Shown piece by piece: positions 55,153 through 64,000 of a stretch of DNA of 64,000 nucleotides; position 1 is the first letter of the stretch; each line of letters begins with the position of its first letter. The position numbers and the translations under genes are program-made. This DNA is from Thozetella sp. PMI_491. Taxonomy: Eukaryota > Ascomycota > Sordariomycetes > Chaetosphaeriales > Chaetosphaeriaceae. Under the pieces are notes generated by a model, which did no database searches, was not told the DNA's origin, and worked only from the letters and a program-made list of their open reading frames with translations. The stretch is from the NCBI GenBank assembly GCA_021432635.1, contig MU270131.1:1-64000 (forward strand), written 5' to 3'.

Positions 55153-58100
55153 TCAATTCGCCTCTGTTCCCAACTCGTACTCTCTGAGGTTACAGAAATC
55201 CCCGGCGTTCGGCGCACGGCTGAGCCAGGCCTTGAATTCACTCACGTCCCTGATCAAGACCGGCGTTGTGCCATTGCCCGGTACGGGCTGCTCATCAGGC
55301 AGTTCCTCTGGGAGTGCCCTGGCTACAGCGGTGACCCCCTCCTCAGTGACAGGCGCTGTGTCGGGCCGCCCATGGGCCAACAGGCGGACGGAGAGCTTGG
55401 CTCGCGTGGGCGAGCGAGGGTCGATGTAGTGGGCGTAGAATTTGAGCATGTCGTCCTTGGTGAGATGCTCGATCCCTGCCGCGTCCTGTTGGGCTGTGGA
55501 GCGGGCGTGTTAGCCTGTGGAGAGACCACTCTCTCTCGTGCTGGGTACCTGTAAGGCAGCATGCAGTCGCGGGACTACTTACCATCGTCAAACTCGAAGT
55601 CTTCGAGGTCTATATGTCCCCAGAGTCGCTCCGTTTCTTGTTCGAGATTCTTTATTTTCTCGAGCCGCGCGGCAATGAGGCTCCTCTTGTGAGTTTCGAA
55701 GTCGGCCTGACTCATATCGGCTAACGTCTGCGCAAATGAGGCGAGGAAGATCTCGATCCGTCCGTCTACATGCTGCGGGTGTCTTTCGCTCTGGACCCGG
55801 ATCAAGAAACTCATCGATGCATAACTTCTCTGGATTCCTGAGCCGGTATTGTAACTGAGCTGCTCCTTTGTTCGCAATTGGTTGAAGACTGGTTCCCCTA
55901 TGATCTGGGCAAGCATGCGTGCCTGTGGGCGCAGCGTATGGTCTGCCCAGTGACCGATGTAAAGGCAAAAGGCAAGGCCGTGATTGACGTTGGCAGGATC
56001 CTTCAGGACATCCTCGAATATGTAGCTAGATCCTGTCGGAAGTATCATCGACTGTAAGGTATGCAGCTCCGACTTTGCTAGCACCTGTGGCCTAAGTATG
56101 GACTCAAACATATCTGTGAGTTTCAATGCCTCCTCCTTGTATATGTTGCCGTGAATCAACATCTCCATATGCATGCGTGATAAAAGTTCACTCCGAAACT
56201 GTGCTGTAGCTTCAGCTGTGATGCTAGGCAGCTGTGCTAATAGCTCTGCCGCGTGATAGTCTTCTGTCATGAGCCAATGGATGAACGAGTATAACTGGTT
56301 CCACGGACTTTCGCGCAGGATGTTGTGATAGTGTCGATTTAGCCGCTCCTTGCAAATGGCGAAACGGTCTTTAATGTTCTGGTCGCGCATTTGGACCAAA
56401 ACATGCTTCAGCAACGTGGGTAGCTTGTCGTTATATCCCGATACCTTCAACACCAATCCTCGAGGGTCCATATTTAGACTGTATTGAAAGCCCGCTAGCG
56501 TTGCGTCATATAAACACTCTGTAAGGCCGTCCAGTACAAGATCTATAAAGAGTCTTGATTTTGCTGCGTCTGCTGGCGATGTGATAGGACTCCGGAATAT
56601 CATAGTTAGGCTAGCTTTTGGCACCCAGAACATATCGTCTTTCTTGAACCATGCCCGAGCCAGGTCATTGTTCCGTATGATGCGTGGAGCAATGGCCAGT
56701 TCCACGACCGGTGTCTTTTCGACCTTAAAACTGGTGGGAATGAACTTGTTGGTTGGAGGTAAACGTAACGCTGTTATCCGATCGCGCTCTGAGGCCGAGA
56801 AAGCCGTTTTCATTTCGGCCATCCTGTTGGCTGGTATAGCCATCACTGAGTACTCTGTCTGGTACCATTTCTCTCTTCTATCCCACTTATCCGTGATGTT
56901 GCGCGATACGACAGTAATGAGGACGTTCTCTGGCCGCAGGCAGTCAAGGCAGCTACGGATCCTCTTTGGGTCAAATTTTCGCAGTTTTTCATGGCTCAGA
57001 AGCCATGCCCGTGGGATAGGTTTCTGCATACACCTGCTAGCCTCCTTCATGAAGTCGATCGGTCGTGATTTCTGCTTGAATCGAAAGTCGATGTCCTTTA
57101 TGCATTTCTTTTCGTCGTATATCCACTCTTGAGCTGGTGCATCCGAAAGAAGAGATAGATACTGGAAGAAAGTCATGATAACTTCCCAGTAACAATCCAA
57201 ACCCTATCCGAGTCTGTTGTATCAGCCAATATGCATCACAAAATGTACTGGAACAGAGGACATCGGAGCGTACGGACCTCTTCGGTCAATTTGATCACAC
57301 AACTGAAAAGCCCTGGACTTCCTGCACATAGGGAATACCGAGATGCTTCAAGGCTATTCGCCCACCCTTTTGACTTGATATATGACAAGATGCTCCCAGG
57401 ACCTTCGTGACCGATCAGGTGGGAGATGTAGCTGCTTGGATTCGATTCGAAGAGATCCCATTCGTCGATGATAGGGAAGGTCAAGTCCAGCTCTCTCAAG
57501 TCTTTGACAGGCTTTGCAAAGCACAGCATACCAAGTTGATCTGGTCCAAATGGGTCAACCTCCTGCCAACGGAGGGGTGGCAACATCTTGTTAGACACGG
57601 GCGAAAACAGATCGACAACCCATGCCTCCAGTACATCCAAGGGTTCGGAGCTAAGGACGGCCAGCTTCATACGGTTTGCTGAGTAATGATCCTCATAAAA
57701 GCCAATCATTCTGTCACGGATGCTTATGTTTCGCAGCTCTGGTTGAACCTTGAGCGTATCAAGGTTACCCGTTCCGAACTTGTGGAAGGGATGGCCTGGA
57801 TCTGATAACTCTTTCTTCAATTGCCAGAGACGCCAATCGTCATTTTGGCGATTTTTCGAGTGCTCCAAGTCAACAACGCAGAGCTCCCGGTCCAGACTAG
57901 ATGTGAGGAAGAGCGGCGAAATGACAAACTGGGCAAGGAAGTCCAGGGCACGGTGTAGTGCAGATGGATTGTCCGCAGATGCAGCCTCGCTAGGGTTGCT
58001 GGGGTTTGCTGATACAGTGAAGTAATAGTTGGTTGAGGTAGAAGAGGTGGATGCATTGCTGTAGCCCGAATTGGAAGTAATGTACTGATCGAATGCATTC

Positions 58101-58486
58101 TCCTTTGGATATTTCTCGCTGCCCATGAAGAGGAGCTCAATTTGCTTGTCAGCAAAACAGCAAGACGGGACACCGGGATGATTTCGACGGATACGTACAT
58201 GCTCTACTGCGTGGGCCAAACCCGGGATGTCCGAGTCATCAGATAAGCTGCCAACGCCGACATCAAGCGAGGCACTGGCCATATCCGTGTCAGGGTCATG
58301 TACAAGCAGGGCCTCAAGCTCGTTCGGGAGCTGGATGACGCGGTAGGCTCGGTTATCTAAAGACGGCATCTCGAGGGAATCTGTCACCATTGTGACCTTC
58401 CTGGACCCGGACACTGTCTCTTCAGAAGCCAGAGACTCTCCAGGTACAGGATGGACATCTCGCGAGGTAGGCTCTTGATCCATCAT
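55153..58486 (-). CDS. M16 metallopeptidase, insulin-degrading enzyme / Ste23-like
   Basis: Four exons: 58486-58199, 58135-57278, 57203-55583 and 55493-55153; introns of 63, 74 and 89 bp; 1035 residues, the usual length for the insulysin group. The zinc site is the inverted motif H92-A-V-E95-H96, with E187 as third ligand in RELCVVDLEH and E180 also kept. The first intron lies directly after HAVEH; reading through it would insert about 21 foreign residues before LLFMGSEKYPKEN. Four M16 units are present; the second half is inactive, as in the family. The usual HFCEH and SGPRR segments are changed (HAVEH; NTGSGIQRS), so this is a divergent paralogue rather than the housekeeping Ste23. The family degrades peptides in the cytosol and, in yeast, trims a-factor. 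No signal peptide or peroxisomal SKL end. It lies beside a Zn2Cys6 regulator and a dioxygenase. Confidence 0.88.
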
Positions 58487-59780
58487 TTCGATGCTGGCAA
58501 GATGGAGGAGAAAACTGATTGATATTATTTTGTGTTACAATTGCTCAGGTCTTGGTGTCTCCAGTGCGTGTAGCAGTGAGGAAATAAGACAACCATGGGA
58601 CGAACCAATTTAGATATAAGTACCTAGACAGCAGTAACTACTGGGACACCAACTCGCATAGTCCGCCCTTACCCCGCACTCCATTTGAAGGCATTGGACG
58701 CCACGGGCGCCTTGCAATCAAGTAAAGTGCAACTCTGCTGGCCCTGCTACAGGCCCTTTGCAAATGGCCCTGCGCCCGACCTGTACGAAGATTCTTATTA
58801 TCTCGCCTCTCTTTGCATTTTCGTGAGATATATTGGACTTGGCGATTAATAAACACGAGCTTGGCAGTCCTCTTTAAGCCTTTTCGTTCCTGTGCATACG
58901 CCCGAACTGTATAACGACTGCTATTATTATCGATCCTTGCTTTATATGATAATGAGATATATTGGAGCGAGCTACAGATATGCCGCAAGTGATAAACAAG
59001 TGCGGCTTACAGCCCTGTTTTACCGGAAGACTCATACGTACGGCACACCTTTCTGCACTACTAGTCGCACAGCTATCTCCCACAAGTGAGTCAAATCTAC
59101 CACTATACCAAGCTTGCCCAAGTGCTCACTCCGAGACTGGGCTTGTCAATGGACACATTTCAAGCCGACTAAAACGGAAGCAAACGCGACAGCTAACAAC
59201 AAGCAGCGACAAAAGCCGTGTAGAAGTCGACAGCCCGTGGCAGCCTAGGTGTATTGTGTGCAACGGTCGCTGCCTTATCGTTTCCACCCAAATCGAGTAC
59301 CTAGGCAGGTACCTAGTTAGACGTCGTCCTCGCCTAACAGCAGTCCTTATGAGCCTAGGCCCATGTTAAAGTGCAATATACGGGTGCTACTGCAATACAA
59401 ATGCCTTGAAGGGGGAACGATAACTTCGCTTATAGAGCATCATTTGCTGTTGGTAAGATGTTCGCGGCACACCTAGGTCTGCAAACTGGATGAGGATCTC
59501 TTTATTCAATCCTTGCCCTCTGAATAGCTGTAAGTACCTAATCACGCACCTCTTGTTACCCCCCTCTTACATCCAGTCTTCTCCTTCTTTCATGGCACAC
59601 TTCCATCTCCAGACCCTGGGTCATTGCTAGTTGTTTTGGCCATGTGAGACATATAGGGGGCCAAGGCATCTTATCCTATCGTGTGAGAGCATTGCCGTAT
59701 GAATAGCCGCTGCATACCGAAAAACTAGAGAGCAGGTCTGCTAATACCTTCAGTACATTGTATCCACAGGAGATGAAGTA
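58487..59780. other. Intergenic, 1.3 kb, partly AT-rich
   Basis: Promoter of the M16 gene and 3' flank of the zinc-cluster gene. Short ORFs only. Confidence 0.5.
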
Positions 59781-61942
59781 CTAAATAGGCAAGATATTTA
59801 TCTTCAGATCCTGGAATATATCCATCCAGCCTGGGTCATTTATCCCGGCCTGCTTGATCATGTCTCTCTTGCGCCAGATATGCTGAACAATCTCCCACTG
59901 TCTCTTGATGTTTGCAATCCCGTAGTGCTGCACGCGCTCCCACCACTCCCGCCAGCGTCCTCGATTCATCGCCTGGCAGGAAGCAATGAATGCCGGCCAG
60001 GTGATAGGGGCCATTCTCCGCGTCTCGTCTACTTTTGATTGGGCTTTGGCTTCCTCGATCGCGTGCATATACTCTGCTACCCGCTCGCTCTCGTCCACTA
60101 GATCGTCGCCACCGTATCGTTGGATACGATGGTAGTAATAGATGAGAGCAGCCGTATGCCACGCCTGTGCGTGGTTTTTGAAGATGAACCCCATCTCGCT
60201 GCTGCTGGTCGACATGAACGAAGCTGCCTCGAGCTCGAAGGACCAAGAGAGGAGCTGTTCCCCTAAAGTCTCGCAAGCATCGAGGAGCCCGTCCGGGATG
60301 GGCTCCTGGTTCGCTTCGCACCGTAAGAGGAATTCGGATAGACGACACGTCTTTTGTATAGCTACGGTAACGGAAGACGTAATTCCGTACATATATGGGA
60401 AACAGGAACCAGGCCGGTCGTTAAAGGCTGGGTCATCGGCCCAGTTGTCCGAAGCGCCGTCTGACCATGGGAGCGGGGAGGGGTGAAATGACAGGGTCTG
60501 CGCGAGGAGAGCAAGGAATGCGCTGATCTCGTTCAGTTGTTGTGTCTCGCGGCTCACGACTCTCCATCGCAGTCGTAACTGCCGTAAGTGCTGCGTCCCG
60601 TTCAAGTGCACCGCGAAGTCTGATTGTCCAGACATTACCTAATGATTATCTTCAGCAGACCATATGGCGGAATCTCTAACGTTCTGCACACTTACGCCGA
60701 TGGTTACAAGGGACAGCATTGCCATGAGAAGGCTCTTATAATCCGTCGGTGGCTTAGTTGGCGTTATGGCGGAATGCAGCAAAGCGAGGGCACGTTGTCT
60801 ATTCTGAGTGCCAATCTCATGGTACTTGCTATTTCGTGGATTGCAACTCCATAGATGGAAAGCTGAAGACGAGAGTAGCGAGTGGTATAGTACGGAGTGT
60901 GCCTTGGCTTTTGTTGTAAGGGGGCGGCGAACAAGACTCGAGGCCGCTTCGAGCGCTGCCGGAGCATACAAATTGCGGTACGGGTTCTCGGGATGGCGGA
61001 TGGGCTGAAGGAGGTCTGCTACGTGAACTATGTAGTGATGCATAAGCTCGTCGATATGGCGGTCACCGGACAGGCTTAAAGACAGGCTTTGCACCAGAGG
61101 CAAAATATTATGTCCTCTTGCGAAGGCTGAAAGCTGGGAAAGTGGTTGTTCGGTATAATCTAGGTTTGTCACTTCTGTTGACCATCGAGCTTGCGATTCA
61201 CGTTCCTGTTGGACCGGGACCACAGGCAACGAGTTTTCCACTTGTTGATCCTGGTCAAGTACTATGGCCGCAGTTTCATTTGTCCAGAAGGGGGAGGCCG
61301 ATACGAAGTGCGGTGCGTCGCCAGCAACTGACTGCAGTGATGGCTCCATGGGGCTGCTGATCCATACCGGCGTACCATCATCGATGAAAGGTGCGACTTG
61401 GCTTTCACCCGCAAAGTCATGCGTACGAATTACAACTCCCTGACTGTCGCTTGGACTCTGTTCTCCGCCGAGATTTTGAGGATGAGCAGGAAAGGCCGAA
61501 AATGGTCCTTTTCGCATTGTTGTCTGGCACGAAGTCTCGTTTTCCAGCTCCTTGAGAAGAGTGTCAATCTCTTCCGAGCAATATAGTGGACCATCACTCC
61601 GGTCTAGGGCGATGTTAGAGAAGTAGATGCGCAGTTTCTTTTACGATCCACCTACTAATTCGGATTCTACCCCTTCCTTTCTCGTTGGCTTCGTCGGACC
61701 GAACTAGTGGATCTGAAACCCACTGCAGCCTAATCCCGTAGCCATCGCAGGTGATCCTTTGTTTTTCGCAGTTGCCGCATTTGACTGGCCTTTCATCACA
61801 CTTGACTTTTCTCTTCTTGCATGTCCAGCACCTGGACTTGGTCAGATACCGGGGACGTCAGGATGCTAAGTCACCAATGGCTTAGAACAGGTAACTACCC
61901 AGTGAATGTCATGGATCTCTGTTTCGGTTTCGTCATCGTCAT
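59781..61942 (-). CDS. Zn(II)2Cys6 transcription factor, Fungal_trans_2 type
   Basis: Four exons: 61942-61899, 61831-61720, 61637-60696 and 60638-59781; about 651 residues. Exon 1 is short, and its joint with exon 2 yields TFTG then CWTCKKRKVKC. The six zinc Cys are C16, C19, C26, C33, C36 and C43 (C-X2-C-X6-C-X6-C-X2-C-X6-C), followed by DGYGIRLQW. Exon 3 includes YCSEEIDTLLKELENE and the start of the regulatory domain (HYIVHVADLLQPIRHPENPYR, AHSVLYHSLLSSSAFHL). The C-terminus is the Fungal_trans_2 region (HLNGTQHLRQLR, AALIYYYHRIQR, WPAFIASCQA). The donor at 61719 (GTTTCA) is weak and the least certain junction; CTA/GTTCGG is an alternative in the same phase. Nuclear, DNA-binding. It is flanked by the M16 peptidase and the dioxygenase and may control them. 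Confidence 0.83.
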
Positions 61943-62311
61943 TTTGGCAACACAGGAATATTGAGTGGATGAAACTAAGGCCTCCTATCATAATCAGAGG
62001 CCGGGTTGTAGTCTACCTATATTAAATCGAATAAAGATGGTCTAGTAGTCTTATAGCTGCAATGCCACCAGAAAGGCGGCGCACCGGATAGGCGGAGCGG
62101 GTCTTTACGTTACGGAATGACCCTATCTGATAAGGGAGCTGCCTCTCCTAAACCCCAGTATCGTTCTGACTTCCTCAGGCCCTAGTCCACCTGGGGACCT
62201 AGGCCTGGCTCCATCTTAGCGTGCTCGTTACTAGCGTCATCGCGGGGGCCTCCCCCATAGCCGGTGACTCCAAAAGGCTGTCAAGGAACCCCTAGCGGAA
62301 GATTTCATTCA
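61943..62311. other. Short intergenic region
   Basis: Promoter of the zinc-cluster gene and 3' flank of the dioxygenase gene. No ORF of note. Confidence 0.5.
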
Positions 62312-63466
62312 TCACTCTGCCTCCAGCGGATACGATTCCGGTGTCATGTTGACCTGCACACCTCCCCTTTTGATGTAGCCGGAGTCGGCAAACGGAAGCG
62401 GCCATCCGCCGTCCTCCTCAGCTGTGGCAAGCCACAGTCTTTGCAGCCAGCGCTTCTTGCAGGGGTCGTTGTCGTCTTTGTAGGCAGACCTGGCGTGCAA
62501 GTTGTGTGTATTGGCGACGAACTGAACATCCCCTGCCTGGAGAGTCATTTCGAGCGACAGACGCTTGCACATCTCCTCCATGACAGCAATGGCATCCTGT
62601 TGCGCCTCCGTATACAGTGGGAGCAACCCCTGATCCCAAAACCTCTGGAGGGCTCCGACATAGTAGGAGTCCCATTTCATGCTCAACTTATCCTTGTAAT
62701 AATAGTAGCCGGGTGTTCGCATCCACTCGTTCTCCCCTTCACTCGTCTCTCCCTTGCGGTCATAAAACCAATGCGGCGTGCAGAGCTGCTGAAGAACGTC
62801 GGGCCGCTCCGCTCGTAGTACATTGTATATATGATGGGAAGATACTACTTGCGATTCACCACCCTCCATAGCCTGGTGGAGACAGAGCAGCCCGACAATG
62901 TCGCTCTCGTCCGTATGATAGGTCTGCGCCTTCTGGGTTCGGTATATTCTGCCCTCTCCGTTGACCTCTTTACCCTCCGCCAAGTCCCTGATATGTCCAA
63001 GCATGTGACCCTGGCGGTTCTGACTGAGGCGGTGCCCAAAATAGGATCCGATGCCGAGGTAGGCGATAGAGGCCTGGCGCGTCGTCCACTGCTCTACTGG
63101 CAGGCCGCGAAGCACCACGAAGCCGATGCCATTGATGAGTTCGTCCCGCACGCGGGTGAAAGTTTCGACCAGCTTCGAGGGCAGGATAAATGTCGAGCGG
63201 TCGACTTGGGCCAGTTCAAGCCCCTTGTCTTCAACTTGCTGGATGGCCTTCTGAATCTGGTCCACCTCAGCGGCGGAAAAGGGGCGAAGCCATCGAGTGG
63301 GGTCCTTCTCGAGTTCTTCTTTGGTCCAAACGGTACGGTCGGTGATCTGCTTAGGCATGGATTGAAATGGCGCTAAGAGGTGATATTCAGGCTCGCGCTG
63401 GCCAGAAGAGAGCCCGAGCCCATGGCCCCAGGTCGCTTGAGCTGTAGTCACGGTTGTGGCAGTCAT
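62312..63466 (-). CDS. TauD/TfdA-type Fe(II)/2-oxoglutarate dioxygenase
   Basis: Single exon. The start is placed at the ATG at 63466 (384 residues); the frame runs 56 codons further up, but that leader lacks family features and would place a hydrophobic stretch before the domain. The double-stranded beta-helix shows H184-T-D186 as the proximal metal pair (YHTDESDIVGLL), a likely distal His at 324 (NLHAR) and Arg at 343 (RWLQRLWLA) for 2-oxoglutarate. GIGFVVLRGLP and IAYLGIGSYFG are typical of fungal members. The family hydroxylates small molecules such as sulfonates, amines or pathway intermediates using O2 and 2-oxoglutarate; the substrate is not readable from sequence. No targeting signal, so cytosolic. 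It is 369 bp from the zinc-cluster gene on the same strand. Confidence 0.88.
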   Translation of the reverse strand: MTATTVTTAQATWGHGLGLSSGQREPEYHLLAPFQSMPKQITDRTVWTKEELEKDPTRWLRPFSAAEVDQIQKAIQQVEDKGLELAQVDRSTFILPSKLVETFTRVRDELINGIGFVVLRGLPVEQWTTRQASIAYLGIGSYFGHRLSQNRQGHMLGHIRDLAEGKEVNGEGRIYRTQKAQTYHTDESDIVGLLCLHQAMEGGESQVVSSHHIYNVLRAERPDVLQQLCTPHWFYDRKGETSEGENEWMRTPGYYYYKDKLSMKWDSYYVGALQRFWDQGLLPLYTEAQQDAIAVMEEMCKRLSLEMTLQAGDVQFVANTHNLHARSAYKDDNDPCKKRWLQRLWLATAEEDGGWPLPFADSGYIKRGGVQVNMTPESYPLEAE

Positions 63467-64000
63467 TGTAGCGAATATTGAGGAAACAACTGTGCATAGA
63501 GAAGTTGATATCGTGAAGACAATAACGAGTTTGTGCGCGAAATATAAGGAGCACAGTGTCTCATATCTGTTCGCAGAACCATCTTGTGATACTATCGCTG
63601 CTTCCTTCTGTATTTCACACCAATGTTGGCGCACTAACTAGGACAACACCTCTTTGCGCTTCTGGCAGCCCGCTGGAATGGGACTAGCTCTGGCGTGTTG
63701 GTGGGGTATTAGTCTCGGCAGACGTACGAGGGAAGGAGACAGCGACGCGGCCAACCTGACTCGTCTGATAAGAAAACCAGAAGATGGCTTATGTTGAGCT
63801 CCAAGCTCATTGGAGTTGCAGATATGTAGCTTGAATCCACATGCCGGACTCTCCTGCTAAGATTATGATGGGCTAGCACTTCCTGGGGCCACATGCCAAC
63901 ACTACGGACTGTTCAATGGCGTGGCGATGCGGCCCTAGGGCAATAAGTAATAGCCTGGAGTGGAGAGCTAGAAGGCGATATAATATGACAGGCAAGCTTT
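63467..64000. other. Upstream region of the dioxygenase gene
   Basis: 534 bp to the window end. Nothing but short ORFs; the next gene lies outside the window. Confidence 0.5.

Noticed and set aside
58136-58198. In-frame 21-residue insert after HAVEH in the M16 peptidase
   Set aside because: It is a 63-bp intron with GTACGT donor, GCTGAC branch and AG acceptor; removing it restores HAVEH-LLFMGSEKYP as in the family.
1-64000. tRNA or rRNA genes
   Set aside because: I looked for B-box-like GGTTCGANTCC with a paired acceptor stem and saw none that held up; a tRNA scan would be decisive.

Overview
The window is nuclear DNA of a filamentous ascomycete (Pezizomycotina), most likely a Sordariomycete. 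The evidence is short 55-90 bp introns with GT..AG ends and CTNAC-like branch points, a Pth11-like rhodopsin-domain receptor, a Clr5-domain protein, an FlbA-type RGS protein, a decayed NACHT/WD40 (NLR-type) gene tail, and an APSES factor of the Mbp1 type. Gene models below were assembled by hand from donor and acceptor sites and checked for reading phase. There is one 10-N scaffold gap, at 12119-12128.

Layout. 1-9 kb: an NLR/WD40 relic, a Clr5-domain gene, a Pth11-like 7TM gene and a UshA-type 5'-nucleotidase, all three intact genes on the minus strand. 10-14.3 kb: an SSAT-like polyamine acetyltransferase (+), a Cup1-like LYR protein (-), then the gap, then an FlbA-type RGS gene (-) whose 3' exon is lost at the gap. 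14.3-24.9 kb: a gene desert of about 10.5 kb that keeps a GC-rich, non-degenerate look, with many chance ORFs. 24.9-39.8 kb: a small Arg-rich tail-anchored protein, CDC73 of the Paf1 complex, a conserved unknown with a microexon, bystin/ENP1 (8 exons), HGH1 and a PHO84-type phosphate permease. 41-53.9 kb: an unknown nuclear-looking protein, the phosphatase PPG1, a small membrane protein, a secreted Gly/Asn-rich protein with Kex2 sites, and MBP1. 55-63.5 kb: a divergent M16 (Ste23/IDE-like) metallopeptidase, a Zn(II)2Cys6 regulator and a TauD-type dioxygenase, all on the minus strand and set among AT-rich spacers. This last group looks like an accessory island or small cluster.

Functionally the middle of the window is mostly core housekeeping: transcription elongation, 40S ribosome maturation, eEF2 folding, cell-cycle transcription, phosphate uptake and PP2A-like signalling. 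The two ends are accessory: NLR relic, Clr5, Pth11-like receptor, and the peptidase/regulator/oxygenase trio. The most notable points are the broken RGS gene at a repeated hairpin sequence, the gene desert upstream of it, the trio at 55-63.5 kb, the repeat-bearing secreted protein, and a cluster of CGCG cell-cycle box cores upstream of MBP1 that suggests feedback control.
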